From positions 1,240,001-1,304,000 of the forward strand of contig NZ_CP060711.1 in assembly GCF_014395425.1 (NCBI RefSeq): a DNA stretch of 64,000 nucleotides. Direction: 5' to 3'. The stretch is from Thermomonas brevis (GTDB taxonomy: Bacteria; Pseudomonadota; Gammaproteobacteria; Xanthomonadales; Xanthomonadaceae). Of the stretch, positions 39,790 to 49,375 are shown in pieces (within the stretch, counting starts at the first letter, position 1; every line of letters starts with the position of its first letter). A program made the translations under genes and the position numbers. Below the pieces are notes generated by a model, which searched no databases, was not told the origin of the DNA, and saw only the letters and a list, made by a program, of their open reading frames with translations.

Positions 39790-40401
39790 ATGCCGCACGC
39801 CGCCATCGCGTTGAAACGCTGCTTCTGGGTCGACGGCTCGGCGCTGTACGACGCCTACCACGACCACGAATGGGGCCGCCCGGTGACGGACGACGTGCGC
39901 CTGTTCGAGAAGATCTCGCTGGAAGGCTTCCAGGCCGGCCTCAGCTGGATCACCATCCTGAAGAAGCGCGAACGCTTCCGCGCCGTCTTCGACGGCTTCG
40001 ACTTCCACAAGGTCGCCGGCTACACCCAGCGCGACGTGGCGCGCCTGCTGGACGACGCCGGCATCGTCCGCCACCGCGGCAAGATCGAAGCAGTAATCCA
40101 CAACGCCGGCCGCGCCATCGAGCTGCAGCGCGAATTCGGCACGCTGGCGCGCTATTTCTGGCGGTACGAAGTGGACGTGTCGAAGCGCCCGAAACAACTC
40201 ACCCAGGACGTCCTGCGCGGCATCACCACCGCGCCCGAAGCCATCGCCCTGTCGAAGGACCTGAAGAAGCGCGGCTGGAAGTTCGTCGGCCCCACCACGC
40301 TGTACGCCTTCATGCAGGCGATGGGGCTGGTCAACGACCACCAGCACGACTGCTTCGCCCGCAAATCCGTGGACGATGCACGCAAGGAGCTCTCCCGATG
40401 A
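39790..40401 (+). CDS. tag: DNA-3-methyladenine glycosylase I
   Basis: 203 aa. Tag signature: RCFWVDG near residue 10, HDHEWGRPV, FEKISLEGFQAGLSWITILK, and the final zinc ligands in NDHQHDCFARK. Removes 3-methyladenine in base-excision repair. Start ATG 39790 after GGAAG. Overlaps the next gene by ATGA. Confidence 0.95.
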   Translation: MPHAAIALKRCFWVDGSALYDAYHDHEWGRPVTDDVRLFEKISLEGFQAGLSWITILKKRERFRAVFDGFDFHKVAGYTQRDVARLLDDAGIVRHRGKIEAVIHNAGRAIELQREFGTLARYFWRYEVDVSKRPKQLTQDVLRGITTAPEAIALSKDLKKRGWKFVGPTTLYAFMQAMGLVNDHQHDCFARKSVDDARKELSR

Positions 40402-41621
40402 CGCACCGCATGCCTCTGCTGTTCCCGCTGGCCCTGCTCGCCTGCATCGGCATCGCGCAAGCCGCCGAACCGGCGCCCGCTTCGCCGCAGGCGCGCGTGC
40501 GCGTGGCCTTCGACCGCGACGGCGAAACCGGCGTGCGCGCCGAGGGCCTGGCCGACGTGGCCGCCGGCCGCGCGCTGACCGCCGACGATCCGGCGCGCAT
40601 CGCCTCGGTCAGCAAGCTGGTCACCACCATCGGCGCGCTGCGGCTGGTCGAAGCCGGCAAGCTGTCGCTCGATGCCGATGCCTCCGTCCTGCTCGGCTTC
40701 CCGCTGCGCAACCCCGCCTTCCCGGACGCGCCGATCACCCTGCGCATGCTGCTCTCGCACACCTCCAGCCTGACCGACGACGCCGGCTACTGGAACGTGC
40801 CGCTGGGCGAGGACATCCGCCTCATCACCGGCAAGCCCGAGGCCTGGGACGCGAAGCACGCGCCGGGCACCTACTTCCGCTACACCAACCTCAATTTCCC
40901 GCTGGTGGCGCAGGCGATGGAACGCGCCAGCGGCGAACGCTTCGACCGGCTGATGCGGCGGCTGGTGCTGTTCCCGCTCGGCATCGACGCCTGCTTCAAC
41001 TGGTCGGGCTGCAGCGACGGTGCGGTCGCGCGCGCGGTGGTGCTGTACGACGAAGCCGGCAAGCCGCAGAAGGACGACCTGCACGGCAAGCGTTCGTCCT
41101 GCCCGGTGATCGAAGCCCGCGACGGCAGCTGCGACCTGTCGCGCTGGCAGGCGGGCGTGAACGGCACCCTGTTCTCGCCGCAGGGCGGCCTGCGCATCTC
41201 CGCGCGCGGGCTGTCCCGCATCGGCCGGATGCTGCTGGGCGACGGCGAGCTGGACGGCGTGCGCGTGCTGACGCCCGCCTCGGTGGCGCTGCTGGCGACA
41301 CCGGTGTGGCGCTACGACGGTAGCAACGGCGTGATCGGCGAGGAGGACGAGCCCAACCGCGGCGGCTTCTTCTGCGCCTACGGACTGGCGACCCAGCACC
41401 TCGCGCAGGGCGACGGCAAGACCTGCCGCGACGATCTGTTCGGCGACGGCCGCGCGCGCATCGGCCACAGCGGCAACGCTTACGGGCTGCTTTCTGGCCT
41501 CTGGATCGACCGCGTCGCCGGCACCGGCGTCGCCTATTTCGCCACCGGCGTCGCCAACGATTCCAGCGGCGCGCATTCCAACTTCAGCGCCACCGAGGAA
41601 CAGGGCGCGACCGGCTGGTAA
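40398..41621 (+). CDS. Exported serine hydrolase (beta-lactamase-like)
   Basis: 407 aa, signal peptide ending GIAQAAEP. SxxK active site SVSKLVTT, a YTNLNFPL Tyr motif, and the C-terminal HSGNAYGL replacing KTG. Four Cys (CFNWSGC, CPVIEARDGSC). Possible peptidase or esterase; true beta-lactam hydrolysis is not implied. Paralog-like partner is the broken gene at 31823-33231. Confidence 0.88.
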   Translation: MTHRMPLLFPLALLACIGIAQAAEPAPASPQARVRVAFDRDGETGVRAEGLADVAAGRALTADDPARIASVSKLVTTIGALRLVEAGKLSLDADASVLLGFPLRNPAFPDAPITLRMLLSHTSSLTDDAGYWNVPLGEDIRLITGKPEAWDAKHAPGTYFRYTNLNFPLVAQAMERASGERFDRLMRRLVLFPLGIDACFNWSGCSDGAVARAVVLYDEAGKPQKDDLHGKRSSCPVIEARDGSCDLSRWQAGVNGTLFSPQGGLRISARGLSRIGRMLLGDGELDGVRVLTPASVALLATPVWRYDGSNGVIGEEDEPNRGGFFCAYGLATQHLAQGDGKTCRDDLFGDGRARIGHSGNAYGLLSGLWIDRVAGTGVAYFATGVANDSSGAHSNFSATEEQGATGW

Positions 41622-41639
41622 ATGCAACGTTTTTGCCCC

Positions 41640-41654
41640 TCCCCTTCAAGGGGA
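41640..41654. repeat. Short palindrome between convergent genes
   Basis: TCCCCTT-C-AAGGGGA: perfect 7-bp arms, between the serine hydrolase stop and the TrmH stop. No T-run follows on either strand. Confidence 0.5.
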
Positions 41655-41665
41655 AGGAGAACAGC

Positions 41666-42559
41666 TCAGCCGCGCGCCCAGGCGGCCAGCAGCACCGCCG
41701 TCGCCGATGCGACGTTGAGGCTTTCCACCGCGCCGCTGCCGGGGATCGACAGGCGCATGTCGCAGGCGGCGGCGAGCTCCGCCGACATGCCCTCGCCTTC
41801 CGCGCCGAGCACGTAGACCAGCCGCCGCGGCAATTCCGCCGCGAACAGATCCTCGCCTCCGCGCACCACGGTGGCGGCAAGCGTGAAGCCCGCGCCGCGC
41901 AGCTGGGCGATGCTGTTGTCCTCGCGGCCCAGCCGCACCATCGGCACCGCTTCCGCGCCGCCTTCGGCCACGCGCGCGGCCGCACCGGACAGCGCCAGCG
42001 TCGAATGCTTCGGCAGCAGGATCGCGTTGATCCCGAAATGCGCCGCGCTGCGCAGGATCGCACCGAGGTTGTGCGGATTGCCCACGCCGTCCAGCCACAG
42101 CGCGCACTGCGGGCCGGCCGGCAGGTCGCGCAGCCAGGTGGACAGCGGCAACGGCTCCTCGCGCAGCACCTCGGCGACGACGCCTTCGTGGTGCGCGCTG
42201 GCTGCGAGCTTCTGCAAATCTCCGTCTTCGACCACGCGATAGCCGACGCGGTGGGCGACGCACCACTTCAGCAGCGGCTGCAACTGCGGAATGCGCGACT
42301 CCAGCAGATAGAGCTTGCGCAGCGCCTGCGGCCGGCGCTCGAACATCGCGCGCACCGCGTTCAGCCCGTAGAGACGCAGCTCCGCGTCGCGGCGTTCGCG
42401 CGCGGGATGCGCGGGCACGTCTTCGGTTTGCGCGTCGTGGCGCGGCATCGCATCGCGCGAGGTTTCGTGGCGCGGCGCGTGCCGCTGTGGCGGCGCGCCC
42501 TCGCGCGGCGGACGCGGGCCGCGCGGCTTCCACGGGGAGTTGCCGTCGCGATCACGCAT
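41666..42559 (-). CDS. TrmH/SpoU-family RNA methyltransferase
   Basis: 297 aa. Disordered Arg/Pro-rich head (~1-60), a substrate-binding domain (LYGLNAVRAMFERRPQALRK), then the SPOUT knot: WLDGVGNPHNLGAILRSAAH (Asn, Gly, Arg), VYVLGAEGEGMS and LSIPGSGAVESLNVASATAV. Probably a 2'-O-ribose methylase of rRNA or tRNA (RlmB/TrmH group). The ATG overlaps the RND permease stop by 8 bp. Confidence 0.9.
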   Translation of the reverse strand: MRDRDGNSPWKPRGPRPPREGAPPQRHAPRHETSRDAMPRHDAQTEDVPAHPARERRDAELRLYGLNAVRAMFERRPQALRKLYLLESRIPQLQPLLKWCVAHRVGYRVVEDGDLQKLAASAHHEGVVAEVLREEPLPLSTWLRDLPAGPQCALWLDGVGNPHNLGAILRSAAHFGINAILLPKHSTLALSGAAARVAEGGAEAVPMVRLGREDNSIAQLRGAGFTLAATVVRGGEDLFAAELPRRLVYVLGAEGEGMSAELAAACDMRLSIPGSGAVESLNVASATAVLLAAWARG

Positions 42560-45500
42560 GTCCGCCCGCCTGCGGGGTTTCCGCTTCCAATGTGTCAAGC
42601 TTGTGCGCCAGTTCTTCCGGCGAGCGCGTGTACTTCGCCAGCAGCGCGTAGAACGCCGGCACCACGAACAGCGACAGCAGGGTCGAGAAGGTGACGCCGA
42701 AGATCACCACGATGCCGATGGTCGCGCGGCTGGCCGAACCCGGCCCGCCGAACACCACCAGCGGCACCGCGCCCATCACTGTCGCGATCGAGGTCATCAG
42801 GATCGGGCGCAGGCGCACCGACGCGGCCTCGACGATGGCGTCGTGCACCGACTTGCCGGCGTCGCGCAGCTGGTTGGCGAACTCCACGATCAGGATGCCG
42901 TTCTTCGCCGCCAGGCCCACCAGCATCACGATGCCGATCTGCGAGAACAGGTTGACCGTGCCCTTGGTCACCCACAGGCCGATCAGCGCGCCCAGCACGC
43001 CCAGCGGCACGGTCAGCATGATGACCAGCGGATGCAGGAAGCTCTCGAACTGCGCCGCCAGCGCCAGGTACACGATCAGCAGCGCCAGCGCGAAGGTGAC
43101 CAGCACCTCGCCGCCCGACTGCTGCAGTTCGCGCGCCTCGCCCTTCCAGCTGATCTGCGCGTAGTCCGGCAGGCTGGCGCGCGCGGTCTGCTGCGCCCAC
43201 GCCACCGCGTCGCCCAGCGGATAGCCCTGCGCCAGCCGCGCGCTGAGGGTGATCGAGCGCAGGCGGTTGAAGCGGTTGAGCGTGCCCGGCTCGGCGATCT
43301 CCTTCAGCGTGACCAGGTTGGACAGCGGCACCAGCGAGCCGTCGCCCGCGCGCACCTGCAACGCGTCCAGCGCGGCCACCGAATCGCGGCCCTTGCGGTC
43401 GGCCTGCAGCATCACGTCGTATTCCTCGCCGTTGTCGACGAAGGTGGTGACGCGCACGCCGCCCATCATCGTCTCCAGCGCCGCGCCGATCGCCGCCGCC
43501 GACACGCCGATGTCGGCCGCGCGCGCCTTGTCCACCACCACGCGCATCTGCGGGCGGGTTTCCTTGTAGTCGGAATCCGCGCCGACCAGGCCCGGGTTGT
43601 CCGCCATCTTCGCCAGCATGATGTCGCGCCAGGCCGACAGTTCCTTGTAGTCCGGCCCGCCCAGCACCATCTGGAACGGCTGCCCGCGGGTGCGCACCAG
43701 CCCGCCGCCCGCCTGCGTGCGCACGCGCACGCCGGTCAGGCCGGCGAACTTCTTCTCCAGCTCGGCGGCCAGCTCCACCGTGCTCTGGTCGCGCTTGCCC
43801 CAATCCTGCAGGAAGATCATCGCGCGGCCGGTATGCATCTCCTGGCTGGCGCCGAAACTTCCGGGCACGCGCGGGTTGGCGCGCAGGATCGGCTTGTCCG
43901 GCCCGGTCTCGCCGGCGAGGATCGCCTCCACCTGCTTCATCTGGCCGACGGTGTAGTCGAAGCCGGCGCCTTCCGGGCCTTCCATCGTCAGCTGGAACGC
44001 GCCGCGGTCCTCGGTCGGCGCCAGCTCGGTGGGCAGCAGCTTGAACAGCAGCACCAGCCCGACCACCGCCGCCAGCATCAGCGCGCCGAACAGGCCGGCG
44101 CGATGCACGTGGCGGTCCAGCACGCGGCGGTAGCCGCCGGCCAGGGTCTGGAAGCGCGCGTTGATCCATTCGCTGACGCGGTTGCCGTGCACCGCGTGCG
44201 GGCCGGTGTGCGGGCGCAGCAGTTTGCTGGCCATCATCGGCGTCAGGGTCAGCGCGACGAAGGCGGAGATCGCCACCGCCGCCGCCAATGCCACCGACAG
44301 CTCGCGGAACAGGCGGCCGGTGTTGCCCTGCAGGAAGCCGACCGGCAGGAACACCGCCACCAGCACCGCGGTGGTGGCGATCACCGCGAACGCCACCTGC
44401 GCGGTGCCGCGCTTGGCCGCGACCAGCGCCGGTTCGCCCAGGTCGACGCGGCGCTGGATGTTCTCCACCACCACGATGGCATCGTCCACCACCAGGCCGA
44501 TGCACAGCACCAGCGCCAGCAGGGTCAGCAGGTTGATCGAGAAGCCGAACGCGTACAGCGCGATGAACGAGGCGATCACGCACACCGGCACGGTCACCGC
44601 CGGGATCAGCGCCGCGCGCACGCTGCCGAGGAACAGCCAGATCACCAGCAGCACCAGCACCAGCGCTTCCAGCAGGGTGTGATAGACGCGCTCCACCGCC
44701 GCCGAGATGAAGGTGGTGCTGTCGTAGGCGACGTAGATGTCGGTGCCCTTGGGCAGCGTCGGGCGGATGCGGTCGGCCTCGGCCTTGGCCGCGTCGGCCA
44801 CTTCCAGGCTGTTGGCGGTGGAGGTCTTGACGATGCCGATGCCCAGCGCCGGCTCGCCGTTGCTGTGGTAGTAGGCGCGGCGCTCGGCCGACTCCAGCGC
44901 GACCCGCGCCACGTCGCCGAGACGCACCACGTAACCATCCTTACCCTTGCCCAGCGGCAGCTGCGCGAACTGCCCGGGGCTGGTGTAGTCGCGCGCCACG
45001 CGCAGGATGAAGTCGCGGTTGGTGGACTCCAGGCTGCCGGCGCCCAGCTCGACGTTCTCGGCGCGCAGCGCGCTCTCCACGTCGGCGGCGGTCAGCCCGC
45101 GCGCGGCCAGCGCGTCGCCGTTGAGCCACACCCGCATCGCGTAGCGCTGGCTGCCGCCCAGCCGCACCTGCGCCACGCCCTCCAGGCTGGAGAAGCGGTC
45201 GACCAGGTAGCGCTGCGCGTAGTCCGACATCTGCATCTGATCCATGCCGGTAGAGCGCAGGTTGAACCAGATGATCGGGTCGGAATCGCTTTCCACCTTG
45301 CTGATCTCGGGCGCGTCGGCCTCCTCCGGCATGCGGTCGGCGACCCGGCTGACCGCGTTGCGCACGTCGTTGGCGGCGGCCTCGATGTCGCGCGAGGCGA
45401 AGAACTCGATGCTGATCCGCGAGCTGCCGTTCTGGCTGTTGGAATCGATGGTGTTGATGCCCTCGATGCCGGCCAGCGCGTCTTCCAGCGGCTTGGTGAT

Positions 45501-45686
45501 ACGAGTCTCGACGACGCCGGCGGAGGCGCCCGGATAGTCCACCTGCACCGAGACGATCGGCGGATCGATGGCCGGCAGCTCGCGCAGGGTCAGGCGCAGG
45601 AACGACATCGTGCCCAGCACGATCAGCAGCAGGCTCATCACCACGGCCAGCACCGGCCGCTTGATGGAAAGGTCGGACAGCTTCAT
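42552..45686 (-). CDS. RND efflux permease (HAE1 family)
   Basis: 1044 aa. Two sets of six helices with large periplasmic loops; MKLSDLSIKRPVLAVVMSLL start, the proton-relay DD in LVLCIGLVVDDAIVVVENIQ, and a matching second half. Inner-membrane H+/drug antiporter forming a trimer. The adaptor precedes it by 3 bp; no outer-membrane channel gene is nearby, so a TolC-type partner must be elsewhere. Confidence 0.96.
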   Translation of the reverse strand: MKLSDLSIKRPVLAVVMSLLLIVLGTMSFLRLTLRELPAIDPPIVSVQVDYPGASAGVVETRITKPLEDALAGIEGINTIDSNSQNGSSRISIEFFASRDIEAAANDVRNAVSRVADRMPEEADAPEISKVESDSDPIIWFNLRSTGMDQMQMSDYAQRYLVDRFSSLEGVAQVRLGGSQRYAMRVWLNGDALAARGLTAADVESALRAENVELGAGSLESTNRDFILRVARDYTSPGQFAQLPLGKGKDGYVVRLGDVARVALESAERRAYYHSNGEPALGIGIVKTSTANSLEVADAAKAEADRIRPTLPKGTDIYVAYDSTTFISAAVERVYHTLLEALVLVLLVIWLFLGSVRAALIPAVTVPVCVIASFIALYAFGFSINLLTLLALVLCIGLVVDDAIVVVENIQRRVDLGEPALVAAKRGTAQVAFAVIATTAVLVAVFLPVGFLQGNTGRLFRELSVALAAAVAISAFVALTLTPMMASKLLRPHTGPHAVHGNRVSEWINARFQTLAGGYRRVLDRHVHRAGLFGALMLAAVVGLVLLFKLLPTELAPTEDRGAFQLTMEGPEGAGFDYTVGQMKQVEAILAGETGPDKPILRANPRVPGSFGASQEMHTGRAMIFLQDWGKRDQSTVELAAELEKKFAGLTGVRVRTQAGGGLVRTRGQPFQMVLGGPDYKELSAWRDIMLAKMADNPGLVGADSDYKETRPQMRVVVDKARAADIGVSAAAIGAALETMMGGVRVTTFVDNGEEYDVMLQADRKGRDSVAALDALQVRAGDGSLVPLSNLVTLKEIAEPGTLNRFNRLRSITLSARLAQGYPLGDAVAWAQQTARASLPDYAQISWKGEARELQQSGGEVLVTFALALLIVYLALAAQFESFLHPLVIMLTVPLGVLGALIGLWVTKGTVNLFSQIGIVMLVGLAAKNGILIVEFANQLRDAGKSVHDAIVEAASVRLRPILMTSIATVMGAVPLVVFGGPGSASRATIGIVVIFGVTFSTLLSLFVVPAFYALLAKYTRSPEELAHKLDTLEAETPQAGGHA

Positions 45687-45689
45687 GGC

Positions 45690-46775
45690 TTACTTCTTCG
45701 CGCCGTCGGCGGCGGGCGCGCTGCCGCCTTCCGCCACCTTCGCGCCCGGCTGCAGCTTGCCGGTGCCCTCGACGACGATGCGCTCGCCGGCGCGGATGCC
45801 GTCCTTCAGCATCACCTTGCCGGGGATGCGCCCGCCCACGACCACGTCGGCCTTCTCCACCGTGTCGTCCGGCTTCACCCGCCAGACGAAGGTTTCGGTG
45901 CCGATCTGCTGCACCGCCAGCTCCGGCACCACCAGCGCCGGCCGGGTGCCGCGCACCAGCGCCACCTCGACCAGCATGCCGGGCTTGAGCAGGCGCTCGG
46001 GATTGGCGAACTCGCCGCGCACGGTGACCGCGCGGGTGGCGACGTCGAGCCGCGCCGACACGGTGGCGACGCTGCCGTCGAAGCGGCGGCCCGGATACGC
46101 GCCGGCGCCGCCGGTCAGCGCTTGGCCCGGCGCGATTTCGGCCAGCTCGGTTTCCGGCACCGGGAAATCGACGTAGACGCGGGCGATGTCGTCCAGCGTG
46201 GCGATCGCGGTGCCCGGCGTCACCAGCGCGCCGGGGCTGACCTGGCGGATGCCGAGCACGCCGGCGAACGGCGCGCGGATCACCCGGTCGGAGAGATTGG
46301 CGCGAATTTGCGCGGCCTGCGCGCGGGCGGCGTCGCGGGTGGCGCGGGCGGTGTCCAGCGACGCGTGCGCCACCAGCTGCTGCTTCACCAGCTGCTCCAT
46401 CCGCCGGAACTGCTGCTCGGCGTCCTTCTGCGTGGCCTCGGCCGCTGCCAGCGCGGCCTGCTGCTGCTGGCCGCTCAACGTCACCAGCGGCGCGCCGCGC
46501 GCGACCTCCTGGCCGCTTTCGAAATGCACCTGCTGCACGGTCTCGCTGACCTTGGCGGTCACCGTCACCGCCTCGTGCGCCTGCACCGTGCCCAGCGCGC
46601 GCAGGGTGTCGCTCCAGTCCTGCTGCTGCACGGTCTGGATCTCCACCGGCACCGGCTGGTTGCCGCGCCCGCCGCCCGGCCCGCCCTGGCCTGGCGCGGC
46701 CTGCTTGCCGCAGGCGCAAAGGGCGAGGGCCGCGCAGGCGGCGAACAGCGGGGAAACGCGGCGGATCTGCGGCAT
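45690..46775 (-). CDS. RND periplasmic adaptor subunit
   Basis: 361 aa from ATG 46775. Lipobox ALCACG, then HlyD-like hairpin and lipoyl regions (VTAKVSETVQQVHFESGQEV; SDRVIRAPFAGVLGIRQVSP) and a membrane-proximal domain. MexA/AcrA group. Operon with the permease. Confidence 0.93.
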   Translation of the reverse strand: MPQIRRVSPLFAACAALALCACGKQAAPGQGGPGGGRGNQPVPVEIQTVQQQDWSDTLRALGTVQAHEAVTVTAKVSETVQQVHFESGQEVARGAPLVTLSGQQQQAALAAAEATQKDAEQQFRRMEQLVKQQLVAHASLDTARATRDAARAQAAQIRANLSDRVIRAPFAGVLGIRQVSPGALVTPGTAIATLDDIARVYVDFPVPETELAEIAPGQALTGGAGAYPGRRFDGSVATVSARLDVATRAVTVRGEFANPERLLKPGMLVEVALVRGTRPALVVPELAVQQIGTETFVWRVKPDDTVEKADVVVGGRIPGKVMLKDGIRAGERIVVEGTGKLQPGAKVAEGGSAPAADGAKK

Positions 46776-46892
46776 GGCGCGGCTCTTGCGGGGGCCCGCG
46801 ATTCTAGCCGGTGCGGATGAAGCGCCTCCTGTGCCATCGGCTGGGCCGGGCGCTGTCAACGCGGGCCGCGCCGGTGCGTTCCCCGACCCGGC

Positions 46893-47243
46893 TCACAGTC
46901 CGCCGAACGCCAGCCAGGCCGCCAGCGCCAGCAGGCCAAGCACGATCATCACCCAGCGCAGGTGGCCGGGCGCCTCGCCCATCACCACCGTCGGCGTGCG
47001 GTTGTGGGCGTGCAGCGCCTGCGCGGCGCTGCGGGCGTGCGACTGCAGGCCGTGCAGGTCGGCGGCGGCCCGCTGCAACCCGTCCTTCATCGCGGGATTG
47101 CGGCTCACCGCCTGCGCCTCGACGTACTGCATCGCCTCGCGCAGCGAACCGGCGCCGGCCTCGCGCACCAGCTTCACCGCGGCGAGCTTGTCGCCCCGCG
47201 CCAATGCCTGCATGACCTGCGCCGCCAGAAATTCGTCCGCCAT
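46893..47243 (-). CDS. L7/L12-CTD-like protein with C-terminal membrane anchor
   Basis: 116 aa. Residues about 1-45 (QVMQALARGDKLAAVKLVRE, then AGAGSLREAMQYVEAQA) resemble the C-terminal fold of ribosomal protein L7/L12; a C-terminal helix WVMIVLGLLALAAWLAFGGL is a membrane anchor. It is not a ribosomal protein. Such tethered L7/L12-like proteins are of unknown function. Confidence 0.65.
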   Translation of the reverse strand: MADEFLAAQVMQALARGDKLAAVKLVREAGAGSLREAMQYVEAQAVSRNPAMKDGLQRAAADLHGLQSHARSAAQALHAHNRTPTVVMGEAPGHLRWVMIVLGLLALAAWLAFGGL

Positions 47244-47305
47244 CGCTGCTCCCCGCGTCGATGATCGGAGCATACGACGCAATCGCGGCGGGGAGTCGAA
47301 AACGA

Positions 47306-47334
47306 AAAACGCCGGCGCGGAGCCGGCGTTTTTT
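47306..47334 (-). terminator. Terminator of the fba transcript
   Basis: AACGCCGGC/GCCGGCGTT with a GCGGA loop; T-runs flank both sides (TTTTTT on plus, TTTTT on minus), so it works for the minus-strand fba transcript and possibly in reverse. Confidence 0.8.
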
Positions 47335-47388
47335 CGCTGTCATCCTTCGCTGTGTTTCAGGACGACGGCGGCGCGATGCGCGGGAAGA

Positions 47389-48393
47389 TCAACCCTCCCA
47401 TTGCCCCAATGCCGCCAGGCCGTTCGCCTTCGCGCGCTCGAACACCGTCTGCTGCGCCTTGGCCCAGTTGCCGGCCATGTCCTTGGCCCACAGGCCCAGC
47501 GCGGCCTGCTGCATCGCGCGGCCGTAGGAGAACGACAGCGGCCACGGATTCGGACCCATGCGGTTCATCGCGTCGAGGTGCGCGGTGGCGTCCTCGTCGC
47601 TCTGGCCGCCGGACAGAAACACGATGCCCGGCAGGATCGCCGGCACCGCCGACTTCAGGCACATCAGGGTGGATTCGGCCACTTCCTCGACGCTGGCCTG
47701 CTCCGCGCAGCCCTTGCCCGGCACGACCATCGAGGCCTTCAGGATGGTGCCTTCCAGCATCACGTTCTGGTTGTACAGCGCGTCGAACAGCGCGCGCAGG
47801 GTGACCTCGGTGACCTCGTAGCAGGTCTCGATGTCGTGGTCGCCGTCCATCAGCACCTCGGGCTCGACCATCGGCACCAGGCCCTGCTCCTGGCACAGCG
47901 CCGCGTAGCGCGCCAGCGCGTGGGCGTTGGCCTCGATGCAGGTGCCGGAGGGCATGTCCTCGCCGATGGTGATGACCGCGCGCCACTTGGCGAAGCGCGC
48001 GCCGAGCTTGTAGTACTCCTTCAGGCGCTCGCGCAGGCCGTCCAGGCCCTCGGTCACCAGCTCGCCGGGGAAGCCGGCCAGCGGATGCGTGCCCTTGTCT
48101 ACCTTGATGCCCGGGATCATGCCGTGGTCGGCCATGTACTTGGCGAACGGCACGCCGTCGCGGGTGGACTGGCGGATGGTCTCGTCGAACAGGATCGCGC
48201 CGGACAGGTACTGGTTGACGTTGGGTGCGGTCAGCAGCAGCTCGCGGTAGGCGCGGCGGTTTTCCTCGGTGCACTCGATGCCGACGCCGTCGAAGCGCTT
48301 CTTGCAGGTGCTGGAGGATTCGTCGATGGCGATGATGCCCTTGCCCGGGGCGACCATGGCGCGGGCGGTTTCGGCGAGTTGTTCGATGCTCAT
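47389..48393 (-). CDS. fba: Class I fructose-bisphosphate aldolase
   Basis: 334 aa. Class I Schiff-base enzyme: GKGIIAIDESSSTCKKRF, KVDKGTHPLAGFPGELVTEG, and the catalytic Lys region LEGTILKASMVVPGKG. Cleaves fructose-1,6-bisphosphate to DHAP and G3P. Start 48393. Confidence 0.97.
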   Translation of the reverse strand: MSIEQLAETARAMVAPGKGIIAIDESSSTCKKRFDGVGIECTEENRRAYRELLLTAPNVNQYLSGAILFDETIRQSTRDGVPFAKYMADHGMIPGIKVDKGTHPLAGFPGELVTEGLDGLRERLKEYYKLGARFAKWRAVITIGEDMPSGTCIEANAHALARYAALCQEQGLVPMVEPEVLMDGDHDIETCYEVTEVTLRALFDALYNQNVMLEGTILKASMVVPGKGCAEQASVEEVAESTLMCLKSAVPAILPGIVFLSGGQSDEDATAHLDAMNRMGPNPWPLSFSYGRAMQQAALGLWAKDMAGNWAKAQQTVFERAKANGLAALGQWEG

Positions 48394-48425
48394 GGCTGGC
48401 GGTCCGGCGGCGGGAAAGACCGCGA

Positions 48426-49319
48426 TTATAGCCGCCGGGCATACAGGTCGGCTTCGCCGGCCGGCCGCGTCTTGAACCGCTTCACGCCCCAGTCGTAGGC
48501 CTCCGGCGCCCGCCGCACGCGGGCTTCCACCCAGGCGTTGTAGCGGGCTGCCGCGGCGACGCCGTCGCGGCCGGGGAAGTCCGGCAGCGGCGGTTCGAAC
48601 ACCAGCGCGTAGCGGCCGTCGGGCAGCGGCCGGGTCCAGGTCGGGACGATGGTGCCGCCGGCCCGGCGCAGCAGCACCGGCATCGCATCCAGCGTGGACG
48701 CGGCGACGCCGAAGAAGGGTGCGAACACGTTGCGCACGCGGACGTTGACGTCCGGCGTGTACACGGCGGCCTCGCCGCGATGCACGGTGGCGCAGAACGC
48801 GTGCAGGTCGCTGCGCGCGATCGTCCCGCCCAGCCGCTGGCGGCGGCGGGCGTTGATTTCGCCGTCGACGCCGGCGTCGCGGAACGCGCGCACGATGGGG
48901 CTGACGGGAATCCCCGCCAGCTGCCGGATCGCGCGCATGTGCAGCTCGCTGCCGTGGAAATGCGCGCCCAGGATCACCACGCCCCGGCCCTGCGCGACGG
49001 CGCCGCGCAGGTGCTCCAGGCCCTCGACCTCGTACAGTTCCTCGACGCGCAGTTCGTCCGCGTACCAGGCGGCGCAGGCGTCGAGCAGGCCCTTCACGTT
49101 CGCCACCAGCATGCGGCCGAGCAGCGCCTCGCGCTCCCGCTCCGGCATGTCGGGGAAGCACAGCCGCAGGTTGGTGCGGGCGACACGCCGGCGCTTGGCG
49201 GCCAGCACGGCGGCGACCGGCGCCAGCCAGCGCGCCAGCGCCAGCCGTCGCGCCGGCGTCCTGCCCGCGACCCAACCGGCCAATGCGCGGAAGGCCCGCA
49301 CCCGCAACGACATGCTCAT
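48426..49319 (-). CDS. LpxL/HtrB-type lysophospholipid or lipid A acyltransferase
   Basis: 297 aa. N-terminal hydrophobic anchor; HX4E acyltransferase motif HFHGSE (His120-Glu125) in VILGAHFHGSELHMRAI; KRRRVARTNLRLCFPDM. Probably secondary acylation of lipid A on the cytoplasmic side of the inner membrane. It sits between fba and pyk. Confidence 0.88.
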   Translation of the reverse strand: MSMSLRVRAFRALAGWVAGRTPARRLALARWLAPVAAVLAAKRRRVARTNLRLCFPDMPEREREALLGRMLVANVKGLLDACAAWYADELRVEELYEVEGLEHLRGAVAQGRGVVILGAHFHGSELHMRAIRQLAGIPVSPIVRAFRDAGVDGEINARRRQRLGGTIARSDLHAFCATVHRGEAAVYTPDVNVRVRNVFAPFFGVAASTLDAMPVLLRRAGGTIVPTWTRPLPDGRYALVFEPPLPDFPGRDGVAAAARYNAWVEARVRRAPEAYDWGVKRFKTRPAGEADLYARRL

Positions 49320-49375
49320 CGCCGAATGATTACATGCGCGAGATCACATGCGCGGCGGCGCGCTGCCGCCCGGCG

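Noticed and set aside
40398..41621. True class C beta-lactamase
   Set aside because: SxxK and Tyr motif are present but the KTG element reads HSG, as in peptidase/esterase members.
42540..46820. 1426-codon open frame on the plus strand
   Set aside because: Antisense to the RND genes; His/Arg/Gln/Gly-rich composition typical of shadow frames in high-GC DNA, no domain.
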